From assembly GCF_000737065.1 (NCBI RefSeq), contig NZ_AQRC01000017.1, positions 18,183-82,182 on the forward strand: 64,000 nucleotides of DNA, read 5' to 3'. This DNA is from Thioclava atlantica (GTDB lineage: Bacteria > Pseudomonadota > Alphaproteobacteria > Rhodobacterales > Rhodobacteraceae). Below, piece by piece: positions 18,181-29,536 of this stretch (its first letter is position 1; every line of letters begins with the position of its first letter). The notes beneath the pieces were generated by a model. That model saw nothing but the letters and a program-made list of their open reading frames with translations, made no database searches and was not told where the DNA came from. The position numbers and the translations under genes are program-made.

Positions 18181-18236
18181 GCTTTCGCGCTGACCGCGCA
18201 TTCGCCGGCGGCGAGTTTCAACGGAGAATAGAAACG

Positions 18237-18407
18237 ATGCGGATCTTGGGTTTGGTCTTCACGGGGATGGTGGCGCTCGGACTGGCGGGCTGCGGGAGCA
18301 CGACCGAGCAGCGCGCGGCCACCGGTGGGGTGGCGGGGCTCGTCGTGGCGGGCCCGGTCGGCGCGGCGGTCGGGGCCGGTCTCGGCGTCGTCACCAAGAA
18401 GAACTGA
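18237..18407 (+). CDS. Small lipoprotein, tandem paralogue 1 (56 aa)
   Basis: ATG at 18237 with ACGGAGAAT upstream. A signal peptide of 18 residues ends in lipobox LAGC (Cys19). The mature part is only 38 residues: GSTTEQRAATGGVAG, then a Gly/Ala/Val stretch resembling a glycine-zipper helix, and a basic end TKKN. It will be lipid-anchored, with a short segment that could insert in or pack against a membrane. A second copy follows 105 bp downstream (18513-18680); the two match in GNTTEQRAATGGV-type sequence. The product resembles entericidin-like and glycine-zipper lipoproteins, but no function is assigned. Confidence 0.75.
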   Translation: MRILGLVFTGMVALGLAGCGSTTEQRAATGGVAGLVVAGPVGAAVGAGLGVVTKKN

Positions 18408-18428
18408 GAAGAGCCGCAGGCCGCCCGC

Positions 18429-18448
18429 GCCCCGGTGGGAACCGGGGC
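18429..18448 (+). terminator. Hairpin between the two small lipoprotein genes
   Basis: GCCCCGGT GGGA ACCGGGGC: perfect 8-bp stem, 4-base loop, 21 bases after the first lipoprotein stop; a TCTTTTCC stretch follows only after 13 bases. Confidence 0.45.
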
Positions 18449-18512
18449 AGGGGCTGGCGCGTCTTTTCCCCGGGTGGCCTAATACGGCCTTGAAACGGGA
18501 AAGGACGAAGAC

Positions 18513-18680
18513 ATGCGTATCTTGGCACTTCTGATGGCGGGCGGGATGCTCGTCTCGCTCGCGGCTTGCGGGAACACGACCGAACAGCGCGCGGCCACCG
18601 GCGGCGTGGGCGGACTGCTTGTTGCGGGGCCCGTGGGGGCGGCGGCGGGCGCGGCGGCCGGAGCGGCCACGACGAAGTAA
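18513..18680 (+). CDS. Small lipoprotein, tandem paralogue 2 (55 aa)
   Basis: ATG at 18513, AAAGGACGAA upstream. The signal peptide ends in lipobox LAAC (Cys19); the mature part reads GNTTEQRAATGGVGG, then a Gly/Ala-rich glycine-zipper-like stretch and ATTK. It aligns with the upstream copy almost without gaps, so the pair arose by tandem duplication. The middle is richer in alanine than in copy 1. Function unknown; envelope-associated by its lipobox. Confidence 0.75.
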   Translation: MRILALLMAGGMLVSLAACGNTTEQRAATGGVGGLLVAGPVGAAAGAAAGAATTK

Positions 18681-18723
18681 TCTCGTGCCCCGCGCCCTTC
18701 TCGGGGCCCAGGCAGTGCAAACG

Positions 18724-18750
18724 AAAAAGGCCCCGGATCTCTCCGGGGCC
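18724..18750 (-). terminator. Terminator of the dctP paralogue (minus strand)
   Basis: GGCCCCGGA / TCCGGGGCC, a 9-bp stem with TCTC-type loop; on the minus strand it is followed by TTTTT (AAAAA at 18724-18728). It ends the minus-strand dctP gene and may also serve the convergent lipoprotein gene. Confidence 0.8.
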
Positions 18751-18773
18751 TTCGCGATTTGTTGGAAGTCGCC

Positions 18774-19952
<1,179 letters not shown>

Positions 19953-20093
19953 TCACGGACGATCATGGCGGTCACTTTACTTGACCGGTTCGGCCTGTAA
20001 ACCGGCGAGTTTCGCCTTTTGCGGATTTTCGGTCAGATTGATGGCCCGATACCTTTTTGGCTTGAGCCCCACCTGACCAAAAGGACAGGGATG

Positions 20094-20124
20094 AAAAAGC
20101 CCCGGCGCCTGTTGGCGCCGGGGC
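20094..20124 (-). terminator. Terminator of takP (minus strand)
   Basis: GCCCCGGCGCC TGTT GGCGCCGGGGC, an 11-bp perfect stem followed on the minus strand by TTTTT (AAAAA at 20094-20098). It separates takP from the downstream paralogue, so the two binding proteins are probably transcribed separately. Confidence 0.85.
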
Positions 20125-20159
20125 GGGGTCAGTGACTTGACCGCTTGAAGCGGGGCGGA

Positions 20160-21392
<1,233 letters not shown>

Positions 21393-21497
21393 TCACCTGA
21401 GATCACGGAAAGTTTTTTGGAAATCGTGTTGACCGGGCCTTGTCTGCCGAGGTTTTTCTCGCACGCTTGCGAATCCCGCAGGGGCGAGATGCGACGA

Positions 21498-22328
21498 TCA
21501 GCCGCTGCGGGTATCGGGGAGCTGGATCCGGGCCACCTGTTCGGCGATCGGGTCGACCGAGAGGGGATGCGTCTCGGTCTCGTGGTCCTTCGGGTCGCCG
21601 ATATCGACCCAGCGGCCGCCCTTGTAGATCTCGAGCGCCGCGAAATTCGCCTTGTAGCCCATCTTGCGCGAGCCCGGCACCCAGTAGCCGAGATAGACAT
21701 AAGGGAGCCCGAGCCGCTGCGCGATCGCGACGTGATCGAGGATCAGATAGGTGCCCAGCGAGTCGCCGATGCGTTCGGGTTCGTAGAAGGAATAGACCAT
21801 CGACAGCCCGTCATCGAGCACATCGGTCAGGCAGGTCGCGATCAGAGCGCGTACCGAGCCCGGCGTCTCGGCGCTCTCGCGATATTCGATCACGCGCGAC
21901 TTGACCGGCGTCTCCTCGATCATCGCGGCGAATTCGAAGATATCCATGTCCGCCATGCCGCCATCGGCGTGACGCGCATCGAGATAGCGGCGAAACAGCG
22001 CGAACTGTTCCTCGGTCGCCCAGGGGCTCGTCGCGGTGCGCTGGAGATCGGCATTGCGCTTGAGCACGCGTTTCTGCGAGCGCGATTTCTTGAAATCGGC
22101 CACCCGGATCCGGGCCGACAGGCAGGCGGTGCAATCGGCGCAGGAGGGGCGATAGAGCACGTTCTGCGAGCGCCGGAAACCCTGACGCGAGAGCGCGTTG
22201 TTGAGCTTTTCGGCCCCTTCGCCCTGAAGCGCGGTGAACAGCTTGCGTTCGAACCTGCCGTCCAGATAGGGGCAGGGCTGCGGCGCGGTCACGTAGAACT
22301 GCGGGGCAAGCGGAAGCGAGTGGCGCAT
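21498..22328 (-). CDS. bpt: Aspartate/glutamate leucyltransferase (arginyltransferase family)
   Basis: Transfers leucine from Leu-tRNA to proteins with N-terminal Asp or Glu, marking them for ClpS/ClpAP degradation (N-degron pathway). 276 residues. N-terminal ATE domain: [15 protein letters not shown] and [16 protein letters not shown] with the expected cysteines; C-terminal ATE domain: [40 protein letters not shown]. Start 22328 ([12 protein letters not shown]) matches the family N-terminus, excluding the 13-residue upstream extension. Single gene, no partner nearby. Confidence 0.94.
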   Translation of the reverse strand: MRHSLPLAPQFYVTAPQPCPYLDGRFERKLFTALQGEGAEKLNNALSRQGFRRSQNVLYRPSCADCTACLSARIRVADFKKSRSQKRVLKRNADLQRTATSPWATEEQFALFRRYLDARHADGGMADMDIFEFAAMIEETPVKSRVIEYRESAETPGSVRALIATCLTDVLDDGLSMVYSFYEPERIGDSLGTYLILDHVAIAQRLGLPYVYLGYWVPGSRKMGYKANFAALEIYKGGRWVDIGDPKDHETETHPLSVDPIAEQVARIQLPDTRSG

Positions 22329-22496
22329 AAGAGCCTCGATCGGGGCGGAATTGCCAGAGGCTAGCAAACCGCCTCCCGACCGCCAAGTGTTTCGTGCGTA
22401 GAGATAGATACCGCCCCGGTTTCGTCAACCGGGGCGGTGCAAGGGAGCGAGAGAATACGCCGTCAGGGATGTGCGTGCCTCTTTCGAGGGCGGTGG

Positions 22497-22958
22497 TCAG
22501 GCCCTGTTCTCGTCTTCGGCAGGCGTGTCCTGCGCAGCGGCCTTGGCGCGGTCTTCCATATACTGGTCGAACTCGGCCTTGTCGCGCGCCTCGCGCAGGC
22601 GGCGCAGGAAGTCCTCGAATTCCTGCTGTTCGCGCTCGAGCCGTTCAAGCGTGTCGGCCTTGTAGGCGTCGAAGGCGGCGTTGCCGCTCGAGCGCGATAC
22701 ATGCACGCGGGTCGAGCCCATGCAGCCCCAGTTGCGGGCCTGCACCTGCGCGCCTCCGTTGCGCCAGCGGCGGCCGAAGCGCCCGGTGATGAGGATATAG
22801 GCCAGCAGGACCAGACCCAGCGGCCCGGCGACGATAAAGCCCGCGACCATCAGCGCGATCCAAGCGCCGGGGCCGTGGCCGTCCATCCAGTCGATGGCGC
22901 GGGTGAACCAGTTGCCGCGTGCGACCGGCATCGCGGAATTGGTGGAATAGGTGGACAT
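22497..22958 (-). CDS. DUF2852 family small membrane protein
   Basis: A 153-residue protein: short N-terminus, one membrane segment or hairpin at residues about 32-57 (WIALMVAGFIVAGPLGLVLL), then a basic stretch FGRRWRNGG and a charged helix at about 100-140 (LERLEREQQEFEDFLRRLREA) likely to form a coiled coil. This is the DUF2852 layout common in Rhodobacterales; function unknown. Start 22958 (MSTYSTNSAMPV) has GAGGTTCCC just upstream; the longer frame would run through the two operator-like palindromes described next. Those palindromes suggest dedicated regulation. Confidence 0.85.
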   Translation of the reverse strand: MSTYSTNSAMPVARGNWFTRAIDWMDGHGPGAWIALMVAGFIVAGPLGLVLLAYILITGRFGRRWRNGGAQVQARNWGCMGSTRVHVSRSSGNAAFDAYKADTLERLEREQQEFEDFLRRLREARDKAEFDQYMEDRAKAAAQDTPAEDENRA

Positions 22959-22976
22959 GGGAACCTCCGGGTTGAA

Positions 22977-22997
22977 GATGTAAATGCCTTTTACATC
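22977..22997. promoter_or_regulatory. Operator-like palindrome A upstream of the DUF2852 gene
   Basis: GATGTAAA TGCCT TTTACATC, a perfect 8-bp inverted repeat with 5-base spacer, 19 bases upstream of the start codon. The same half-sites recur at 23033-23057. The TGT/ACA ends resemble PpsR/CrtJ sites but the spacing is 11, not 12; the regulator is not identified. Confidence 0.6.
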
Positions 22998-23032
22998 ACT
23001 CAAGATCGGTAGCCCTGGCCGCGCTTGCAAGA

Positions 23033-23057
23033 GGGATGTGAATGTTTTTTACATCCC
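23033..23057. promoter_or_regulatory. Operator-like palindrome B upstream of the DUF2852 gene
   Basis: GGGATGTGAA TGTTT TTTACATCCC, 9 of 10 bases paired, same core (GATGTRAA-N5-TTTACATC) as palindrome A, 58 bp away centre to centre. Lies between the ybaK-like stop and the DUF2852 start on the same strand. Confidence 0.6.
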
Positions 23058-23086
23058 GCGGAAGAAGTGCGCGATCTCATTGGATT

Positions 23087-23554
23087 TTATTCGGTGAAAT
23101 CGGCCCGGGCGGCCCCGCTGATGCGTTCCAGGTCGGTGGGGGCGATGCGGAAGACGTGGCGCGGCGTGCCTGCGGCCGCCCAGACCTCGTCGAAATCGAA
23201 CAGCCGCGGATCGAGGAAGGCCCGCACCGGCGAGAGATGCCCGAGCGGGGCGACGCCGCCGATCGCGAACCCGGTCTCGGCCCGGATCAGGGCGGCATCC
23301 GCCTTGCCCAGAGGCTCGCCCGCGACGGCGCTCGCCTTCTCGTGGCACACGCGGTTTCCCCCCGCGGTGATGAAGAGCGTGACCTGGCCGCTGGTCTCGC
23401 CGCGAAAGATGATCGACTTCGCGATCTGGTCGACCTCGCAGCCCACCGCCTGCGCCGCGAGTTCCGCCGTGCGCGCCTCGCCCGCTTCGCGGATTTCATG
23501 CGGCTCCCCGGTGGCTTCCAGTGCCGCGCGGACCCTCTTGAGGGATTTGCTCAT
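23087..23554 (-). CDS. YbaK/EbsC family aminoacyl-tRNA deacylase
   Basis: A 155-residue editing-domain protein of the YbaK/ProX fold, probably hydrolysing mischarged aminoacyl-tRNA (Cys-tRNA(Pro) or similar). Motifs: EVDQIAKSIIFR, with the catalytic-type Lys, LFITAGGNRV, and the active-site loop TGFAIGGVAPLGH. ATG at 23554 (MSKSLKRVRAALEATGEP) begins the family; the frame continues upstream far into DNA antisense to glnE, which is not coding. Stand-alone gene, divergent from glnE. Confidence 0.9.
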   Translation of the reverse strand: MSKSLKRVRAALEATGEPHEIREAGEARTAELAAQAVGCEVDQIAKSIIFRGETSGQVTLFITAGGNRVCHEKASAVAGEPLGKADAALIRAETGFAIGGVAPLGHLSPVRAFLDPRLFDFDEVWAAAGTPRHVFRIAPTDLERISGAARADFTE

Positions 23555-23689
23555 CCTGCCTGTTCCTCGATTTGCCTCGCCGCGGCGCCGGGTCGGTCCC
23601 GGCACCGCCTCATGTGGGGAAACTATCGCTAAGGGGGGACGTGTCCAATCGCCATTGACCCTTGCCGCAGGCGGGGTAACGATGCGCCC

Positions 23690-26464
23690 ATGCCCTTCGT
23701 GTCCCGCCTGAACCGCTGTCCGATCCCGTTCGAACCCGAAAGGGGGAGCGAAGCCCGCGCGCGCTTCTCCGACTTCGCTCCGGAACTGGGCGAGCTGATC
23801 GCCGGGGCGGCCGGATGCAGCCCATATCTGAAGGGGCTCATCGAGTCTGAGGAGGACTGGCTGCGCGCGGCGCTCGCGATCCATCCCGAAGCTGCGCTGG
23901 CCGAGGAATTCGCGCGGCTCGCGCCGGTTCCGGTCGCCGAACTTCCCTCGGAGCTGCGCCGCGCCAAGCGCCGGGTGGCCCTTCTCGCGGGGCTGGCCGA
24001 TCTGGGGGGCGTCTGGTGCCTCGAAGAGGTGACCGGCGCGCTGACCCGGCTTGCCGATCTGGCGGTCGATCTGGCGCTCAAGCGGCTCGTGGGCGAGGAG
24101 ATCCGGCGCGGAAAGATCCCCGGCGCGGGCGAGGGAGATGCCGAGACGGCGGCTGGGATGGTGGCGCTGGCGATGGGCAAGATGGGGGCAGGGGAGCTCA
24201 ACTACTCCTCGGATATCGACCTGATCTGCCTGTTCGACGAGCAGCGATACGATGCGGGCGACCGGATGGAGGCGCGCGCGGCACTGATCCGGGCGACGCG
24301 GAAAATGGCGGCGATGCTCAACGACCGGACCGCGGAGGGCTATGTCTTCCGCACCGATCTGCGGCTGCGTCCCGATGCAAGCGTGACCCCGGTCTGCATC
24401 TCGATGGGGGCGGCGGAGCTCTATTACGAGGCCGAGGGGCGCACGTGGGAGCGGGCCGCCTATATCAAGGCGCGGCCCTGCGCAGGCGATCTCGCGGCCG
24501 GCGAGCGGTTTCTCGAGACGTTGCGCCCCTTCGTCTGGCGCAAGCATCTCGATTTCGCGGCGATCCAGGACGCGTATGACATGCGGCTGCGGATCCGCGA
24601 GCACAAGGGCCTGCACGGCCCGATCGAGGTGCGCGGCCACGATATCAAGCTCGGGCAGGGCGGCATCCGCGAGATCGAGTTCTTCACCCAGACCCGCCAG
24701 CTGATCGCCGGGGGGCGCGACGAATCCTTGCGCGATCGCACCACCGTGGGCGGGCTGCGCGCGCTCGCGGCAAAGAAATGGGTCCCGGGCGAGGTGACCG
24801 AGGAACTCATCGCCCATTACCGCGAACATCGCGAGATCGAACACCGGGTGCAAATGGTCAACGACGCGCAGACCCAGCGGCTGCCGGGCAACGAAGAGGG
24901 GATCGCGCGTATCGCCGCGATGATGGGCGAGGGCGATCCCGCACGGTGGTCCGAGCGGTTGCGCGACCGGCTCGAGCGCGTCGAGAGCCTCACCGAGGCG
25001 TTCTTCTCCCCCGACGAGGCGGCGGAGCGCCCCGAGCTCTCGGAAGCCGCGCGCGCCATCGTCGAGGGCTGGAGCGGATACCCGGCGCTGCGTTCGGAGC
25101 GGGGGCGCGCGATCTTCGCACGGCTCGAGCCGGAATTGCTGCGGCGGATGGCGCGGGCGGCGAATATGGAAGAGGCGCTTGCCCAGTTCGACGGCTTCCT
25201 GCGCGGCCTGCCCGCCGGGGTGCAGATCTTCTCGCTCTTCGAGGCGAACCCGCAACTGATCGACCTGATCGTGGATATCTGCGCGACCGCGCCGGCGCTC
25301 GCGAGCTATCTCTCGCGCCATTCCGGTGTGCTCGACGCGGTGCTGGGCGGCAGTTTCTTCGCGCCTTGGCCGGGGCGCGCGCAGCTTGCGGCGGATCTCG
25401 AACGGGTTCTGGCGCAGGCGCCCGATTACGAGGCCGCGCTCGATGCGGCGCGCCGCTGGGCCAAGGAGTGGAAATTCCGCGTCGGCGTGCATCACCTGCG
25501 CGGGCTTGTCGAGGCGGCCGAGGCGGCGGGTCAATATGCCGACGTGGCGGGGGCGGTTCTGGCCGCGCTCTGGCCGGTGGTGCAATCCGAATTCGCGCGC
25601 CGGTACGGCCCGTGCCCCGGCAATGGCGCGGTGGTTCTGGGGATGGGGAGCCTTGGCGCCGAGCGGCTCAACGCGCAATCCGATCTCGATCTCATCGTGA
25701 TCTACGATGCTGCCGGACAGGACTGGTCCGAGGGCAGGAAACCCCTGGCGGCAAGGGCCTATTACGCGAAGCTCACGCAAGCCCTGATCACGGCGCTGTC
25801 GGCGCCGATGCCGGAGGGCACGCTGTTCGAGGTCGACATGCGCCTGCGTCCGTCGGGACGGCAGGGACCGGTTGCCACCTCGATCCAGAGTTTCGAGAGC
25901 TACCAGATGGAGGAGGCCTGGACCTGGGAGCATCTCGCGCTGACCCGCGCCCGGTCCGTCGCGGGAAGCCCGGATCTCGCCGCGCGCGTCGAGGAGATCC
26001 GGCACAGGGTGCTGAGCTGTAAAGGGCGCGATCCGAAGGTGCTTCCGGATCTGGCCCAGATGCGGGCGCGGATCTTCGCCGCCAAGGCGCCCGATGCCGA
26101 ATGGGAGGCCAAGATCGGGCCCGGGCGGTTGCAGGATATCGAATTGCTGGCGCAGAGTTTCGCGCTGCGCGAAGGCGCGCCTGCGCGCAGGGTCGAAGCG
26201 CAGTTGCGGATCGGGCCTCGGGCGGGATATGTGACCCGCGATGAAGGCGAGCGTCTCGCCTCCGCCTATCGGTTCCTGTGGCGTCTGCAGGCGGGGGGGC
26301 GGCTCCTCAGCGACAAGCCGCTCGACATGGCGGCGATCGGCGAGGGGGGGCGGGCCTTCCTTCTGCGCGAGACCGGGCTCGACAGTCTCGAGGCGCTGGC
26401 CGCGCGGCTGAGCGAGGCGACGACCGATGTCGCCGCGATCGTGGATCGGGTTCTGGAGGGCTGA
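23690..26464 (+). CDS. glnE: Glutamine synthetase adenylyltransferase/deadenylylase
   Basis: Bifunctional 924-residue enzyme that adds AMP to or phosphorolytically removes AMP from glutamine synthetase under PII control. Two nucleotidyltransferase domains are visible: the N-terminal deadenylylase one with GKMGAGELNYSSDIDLICLF (residues about 163-182) and RTDLRLRPD, and the C-terminal adenylylase one with GMGSLGAERLNAQSDLDLIV and EVDMRLRPSG. Both have the G...G...SD.D pattern. MPFVSRLNRCPIPFE is an ordinary start. The next small gene begins at the base after the stop. Confidence 0.95.
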   Translation: MPFVSRLNRCPIPFEPERGSEARARFSDFAPELGELIAGAAGCSPYLKGLIESEEDWLRAALAIHPEAALAEEFARLAPVPVAELPSELRRAKRRVALLAGLADLGGVWCLEEVTGALTRLADLAVDLALKRLVGEEIRRGKIPGAGEGDAETAAGMVALAMGKMGAGELNYSSDIDLICLFDEQRYDAGDRMEARAALIRATRKMAAMLNDRTAEGYVFRTDLRLRPDASVTPVCISMGAAELYYEAEGRTWERAAYIKARPCAGDLAAGERFLETLRPFVWRKHLDFAAIQDAYDMRLRIREHKGLHGPIEVRGHDIKLGQGGIREIEFFTQTRQLIAGGRDESLRDRTTVGGLRALAAKKWVPGEVTEELIAHYREHREIEHRVQMVNDAQTQRLPGNEEGIARIAAMMGEGDPARWSERLRDRLERVESLTEAFFSPDEAAERPELSEAARAIVEGWSGYPALRSERGRAIFARLEPELLRRMARAANMEEALAQFDGFLRGLPAGVQIFSLFEANPQLIDLIVDICATAPALASYLSRHSGVLDAVLGGSFFAPWPGRAQLAADLERVLAQAPDYEAALDAARRWAKEWKFRVGVHHLRGLVEAAEAAGQYADVAGAVLAALWPVVQSEFARRYGPCPGNGAVVLGMGSLGAERLNAQSDLDLIVIYDAAGQDWSEGRKPLAARAYYAKLTQALITALSAPMPEGTLFEVDMRLRPSGRQGPVATSIQSFESYQMEEAWTWEHLALTRARSVAGSPDLAARVEEIRHRVLSCKGRDPKVLPDLAQMRARIFAAKAPDAEWEAKIGPGRLQDIELLAQSFALREGAPARRVEAQLRIGPRAGYVTRDEGERLASAYRFLWRLQAGGRLLSDKPLDMAAIGEGGRAFLLRETGLDSLEALAARLSEATTDVAAIVDRVLEG

Positions 26465-26746
26465 ATGGGGCGCAAGCTGATGGATCTGGGTGAGGCCGAT
26501 CCGAAAGGGCTGATCCGGGAGAGCTACCGGATCGACGGGATCGGCGACGCCGAATGCCGGTCGATCTTCATGGATTGGGCGCTGAGCCTGCATCCCGGGC
26601 TCGATCCCAAGGAGGCCATGCGCACCGTGCTGGTCGCCTATCAGGGGCAATCCGAACACCCGATGACACGGGTGCTCGGGGAGGGTCTGACCCGCGAGAG
26701 CCGCCCGCCGGCGCGGCGCGGCGGGGCGCGCGGGCGCCGGTCCTAG
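26465..26746 (+). CDS. Small hypothetical protein downstream of glnE (93 aa)
   Basis: ATG at 26465 directly follows the glnE TGA, so it is read as part of the glnE operon. The sequence MGRKLMDLGEADPKGLIRES, with DAECRSIFMDWALSLHPGLD, is acidic and helical and looks conserved, ending in a basic tail (RRGGARGRRS). No domain name is recognised. Its TAG stop overlaps the convergent eda stop within CTAG. Confidence 0.75.
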   Translation: MGRKLMDLGEADPKGLIRESYRIDGIGDAECRSIFMDWALSLHPGLDPKEAMRTVLVAYQGQSEHPMTRVLGEGLTRESRPPARRGGARGRRS

Positions 26747-27384
26747 CGCGGCAAGGCGGCGGCTTCGCGGGCGAGCGCCTCGATGCCGTCCCAGTCGCCC
26801 GCCTGCACCATCGCATCGGGCGCGACCCAGGAGCCGCCCGCGCAGAGGACGTTCGGCAGGCTCAGATAGTCATCGGCATTCTTCATGCTGACCCCGCCCG
26901 TCGGGCAGAACGAAACCTGCGGGATCGGCGCACCGATCGCCCTGAGCGCAGGGGCGCCGCCCGAGGCTTCGGCGGGGAAAAATTTCAGCACGTCATAGCC
27001 GATCTCGTAGAGCTTCATCACTTCCGAGGCGGTGGCGGCCCCGGGCAGGAGCGGCAGCCCCTCGTCCTCGCAGGCCTTGACCAGTCGCTCGGTCGCACCC
27101 GGCGAGACGCCGAATTTCGCACCTGCCGCCTTCGCGGCCTTCACGTCGGCGGGCGTCAGCAGGGTGCCCGCGCCGACCACGCCGCCCTCGACTTCGGCCA
27201 TCGCGCGGATCGCGTCGAGCGCGCAGGGCGTGCGCAGCGTGACCTCGAGCGCGGGCAAGCCGCCCGCGACCAGCGCTTTCGCGAGCGGGGCGGCATGGGC
27301 CACGTCCTTGACCACGATCACCGGCACGATCGGCGCGAGCTGGCAGACCTTGCGGGTGGCCTGGGATTGTTCGGAAGGCGTCAT
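26743..27384 (-). CDS. eda: KDPG/KHG aldolase (Entner-Doudoroff)
   Basis: Class I aldolase splitting 2-keto-3-deoxy-6-phosphogluconate to pyruvate and glyceraldehyde-3-phosphate. 213 residues. Motifs: APIVPVIVVKD, LEVTLRTPCALDAI (catalytic Glu), VGAGTLLTPADVKAAKAAG, LKFFPAEASGG with the Schiff-base Lys, FCPTGGVS, and CAGGSWVAP. Start 27384 (MTPSEQSQATRK) is chosen over 27558 because the extra 58 residues are proline/arginine-rich. Downstream of edd on the same strand, separated by about 130 bp; one operon is likely. Confidence 0.95.
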   Translation of the reverse strand: MTPSEQSQATRKVCQLAPIVPVIVVKDVAHAAPLAKALVAGGLPALEVTLRTPCALDAIRAMAEVEGGVVGAGTLLTPADVKAAKAAGAKFGVSPGATERLVKACEDEGLPLLPGAATASEVMKLYEIGYDVLKFFPAEASGGAPALRAIGAPIPQVSFCPTGGVSMKNADDYLSLPNVLCAGGSWVAPDAMVQAGDWDGIEALAREAAALPR

Positions 27385-27517
27385 TGGCTCTCTCCTGTCT
27401 CGGATCGCCGCAGGGGCGGGAATGGCGGAATGCGCCGCAGGGGATGTCTCGGTAAAGTCGAAGGTCATGCAGTCTCGACTTCGACTCCGCTCGAATATCC
27501 CCCGCGGAGGCAATGGA

Positions 27518-29323
27518 TCAGAGGACCACGGAGGCCCCGGCGGTGGACGGGCCGACATGGGTGCGGAAGGCGCCGAAAAGCTCGCGGCCGAGGCCGAACT
27601 GGTTGCCGCTCAGATCGGGTTGGACGGGTGCGCGGCTCTCGAACCCCTCGGTGAGGCAGACAAGCTCGCCCGACTGCGCGTCGAGCCGGACGATATCGCC
27701 GTCCTGGAGTTTCGCGAGCGGCCCGCCATCGGCGGCCTCGGGCGAGACATGGATCGCCGCAGGCACCTTGCCCGACGCCCCCGACATCCGGCCATCGGTG
27801 ACGAGCGCCACTTTCAGCCCGCGATCCTGGAGCACCGAAAGGGTCGGGGTGAGCGAGTGCAGCTCGGGCATCCCGTTGGCTTTCGGCCCCTGGAAGCGGA
27901 CGACCACGACGGTGTCTTGGGTGAACTCGCCTCGCTTGAAGGCCTCCTTGACCTCGGACTGATCCTGGAACACCCGGCACGGCGCCTCGATCTGGCGGCG
28001 CTCTTCGGCCACCGCGGAGACCTTGATCACGCCGCGCCCGAGATTGCCCTCGAGCTGCTTGAGGCCGCCGGTCTTCTGGAACGGGTCGGCGGGCTTGCGC
28101 AGGATCTTGTCGTTCTGGCTCTCTTCGGGGCCCTCGACCCAGGTGAGACCGTCCTCGGTGATCTTCGGCTCCTGCGTGTAGCGCTGGAGGCCGTCGCCGG
28201 CGATGGTCTTGGCATCCTCATGCAGCAAGCCCGCCTTCAGGAGGTGCCGGATCATGAATTGCAGCCCGCCCGCGGCATGGAAATGGTTCACGTCGGCCAG
28301 GCCGTTCGGATAGACCTTCGCCATGAGCGGCACGACCGAGGAGACCTCGTCGAAATCCTCCAGATCGAGCACGATCCCGGCCGCGCGCGCCATCGCGGGC
28401 AGGTGCAGGATATGGTTGGTCGAGCCGCCCGTCGCCATCAATCCGACCAGCCCGTTCACGAAGGCTTTCTCGTCGAGGATCTCGGAGGCCGGACGATACT
28501 CGTTGCCAAGCGCGGTGATCTCGGCGGCGCGTTTCGCGCCCGCCACGGTCAGCGCCTCGCGCAGCGGCGTGTTCGGGTTCACGAAGGAACTGCCGGGCAG
28601 GTGCAGCCCCATGAATTCCATCAGCATCTGGTTGGTGTTCGCGGTGCCGTAGAAAGTGCAGGTGCCCGGCCCGTGATAGGAGGCCATCTCGGCTTCCATC
28701 AGCTTGTCGCGGCCGATCTCGCCCAGGGCGAATTGCTGGCGCACGCGCGCCTTCTCGTCATTGGGCAGACCCGTGGTCATCGGGCCCGCGGGGATGAAGA
28801 TGGCCGGGATGTGACCGAAGGTCGCCGCGGCCATGATCAGCCCCGGCACGATCTTGTCGCATACGCCCATATAGAGCGCCGCGTCGAACGTGTTGTGCGA
28901 CAGCGCCACCGCCGCCGCCATCGCGATCACGTCGCGCGAGAACAGCGACAGTTCCATCCCAGGCTGGCCCTGCGTGACCCCGTCGCACATGGCCGGCACG
29001 CCGCCCGCGACCTGCGCGGTCGCTCCCACGTCGCGCAGCGCCGCCTTGATGAGTTGCGGGAAGGTCTCGTAGGGCTGGTGGGCCGAGAGCATGTCGTTAT
29101 AGGCGGTGACGATCCCGATATTCGGGGCGCGGCCGGTGGCGAGCGCCTCCTTGTCCTCGCCCATCGCCGCATAGGCATGGGCCTGGTTGCCGCAGCTCAG
29201 ATGCGCGCGGGAGGGCCCGTTCTCCGCCGCCGCACGCATGCGGGCGAGGTAATCGGCGCGCGGTCCTTCCGAGCGGGCGCGGATCCGGTCGGTCACACGG
29301 GCGATCGTGGCATCGAGTGTCAT
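27518..29323 (-). CDS. edd: 6-Phosphogluconate dehydratase (Entner-Doudoroff)
   Basis: A 4Fe-4S dehydratase of the IlvD/Edd family converting 6-phosphogluconate to KDPG. 601 residues. Cluster cysteines appear in [30 protein letters not shown] and [12 protein letters not shown]; also [15 protein letters not shown] and a C-terminal [19 protein letters not shown]. Acts before eda on the same strand and after zwf-pgl, which lie 3 kb away on the plus strand. A palindrome CGTTAGCGCTAACG 85 bp upstream is shared with zwf. Confidence 0.95.
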   Translation of the reverse strand: MTLDATIARVTDRIRARSEGPRADYLARMRAAAENGPSRAHLSCGNQAHAYAAMGEDKEALATGRAPNIGIVTAYNDMLSAHQPYETFPQLIKAALRDVGATAQVAGGVPAMCDGVTQGQPGMELSLFSRDVIAMAAAVALSHNTFDAALYMGVCDKIVPGLIMAAATFGHIPAIFIPAGPMTTGLPNDEKARVRQQFALGEIGRDKLMEAEMASYHGPGTCTFYGTANTNQMLMEFMGLHLPGSSFVNPNTPLREALTVAGAKRAAEITALGNEYRPASEILDEKAFVNGLVGLMATGGSTNHILHLPAMARAAGIVLDLEDFDEVSSVVPLMAKVYPNGLADVNHFHAAGGLQFMIRHLLKAGLLHEDAKTIAGDGLQRYTQEPKITEDGLTWVEGPEESQNDKILRKPADPFQKTGGLKQLEGNLGRGVIKVSAVAEERRQIEAPCRVFQDQSEVKEAFKRGEFTQDTVVVVRFQGPKANGMPELHSLTPTLSVLQDRGLKVALVTDGRMSGASGKVPAAIHVSPEAADGGPLAKLQDGDIVRLDAQSGELVCLTEGFESRAPVQPDLSGNQFGLGRELFGAFRTHVGPSTAGASVVL

Positions 29324-29407
29324 CGGCTGGGCCTTTCCTTGCTATCAGTCCGTCGCGGGTCGCAGCCCCTGGGCTGCCATTGCGGGGAGGTTGCCCGTCT
29401 TCTACTC

Positions 29408-29421
29408 CGTTAGCGCTAACG
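29408..29421. promoter_or_regulatory. LacI-type palindrome upstream of edd
   Basis: CGTTAGCGCTAACG, a perfect 14-bp palindrome with the central CG typical of LacI-family operators, 85 bp before edd and about 115 bp before the divergent methyltransferase gene. The identical 14-mer occurs before zwf (32040-32053). Confidence 0.7.
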
Positions 29422-29536
29422 TGGCAACCCGGAAACCCACGCGAATATCTGGGCCGCGGCGCCCGATCGGCAAGGATCGGGCTTTCGCGGGCGGGCGCGA
29501 GCGGATAGAGAGGCGCCCGAGAGCAAGGAGTGCATC

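Noticed and set aside
22977..23057. PpsR/CrtJ sites
   Set aside because: TGT and ACA are 11 bases apart in both sites, not 12, and no photosynthesis genes are in the window.
23555..26659. Very long minus-strand open frame upstream of the YbaK-like start
   Set aside because: It is antisense to glnE, is rich in Arg/Pro/His and shows no protein family; only its last 155 codons are a gene.
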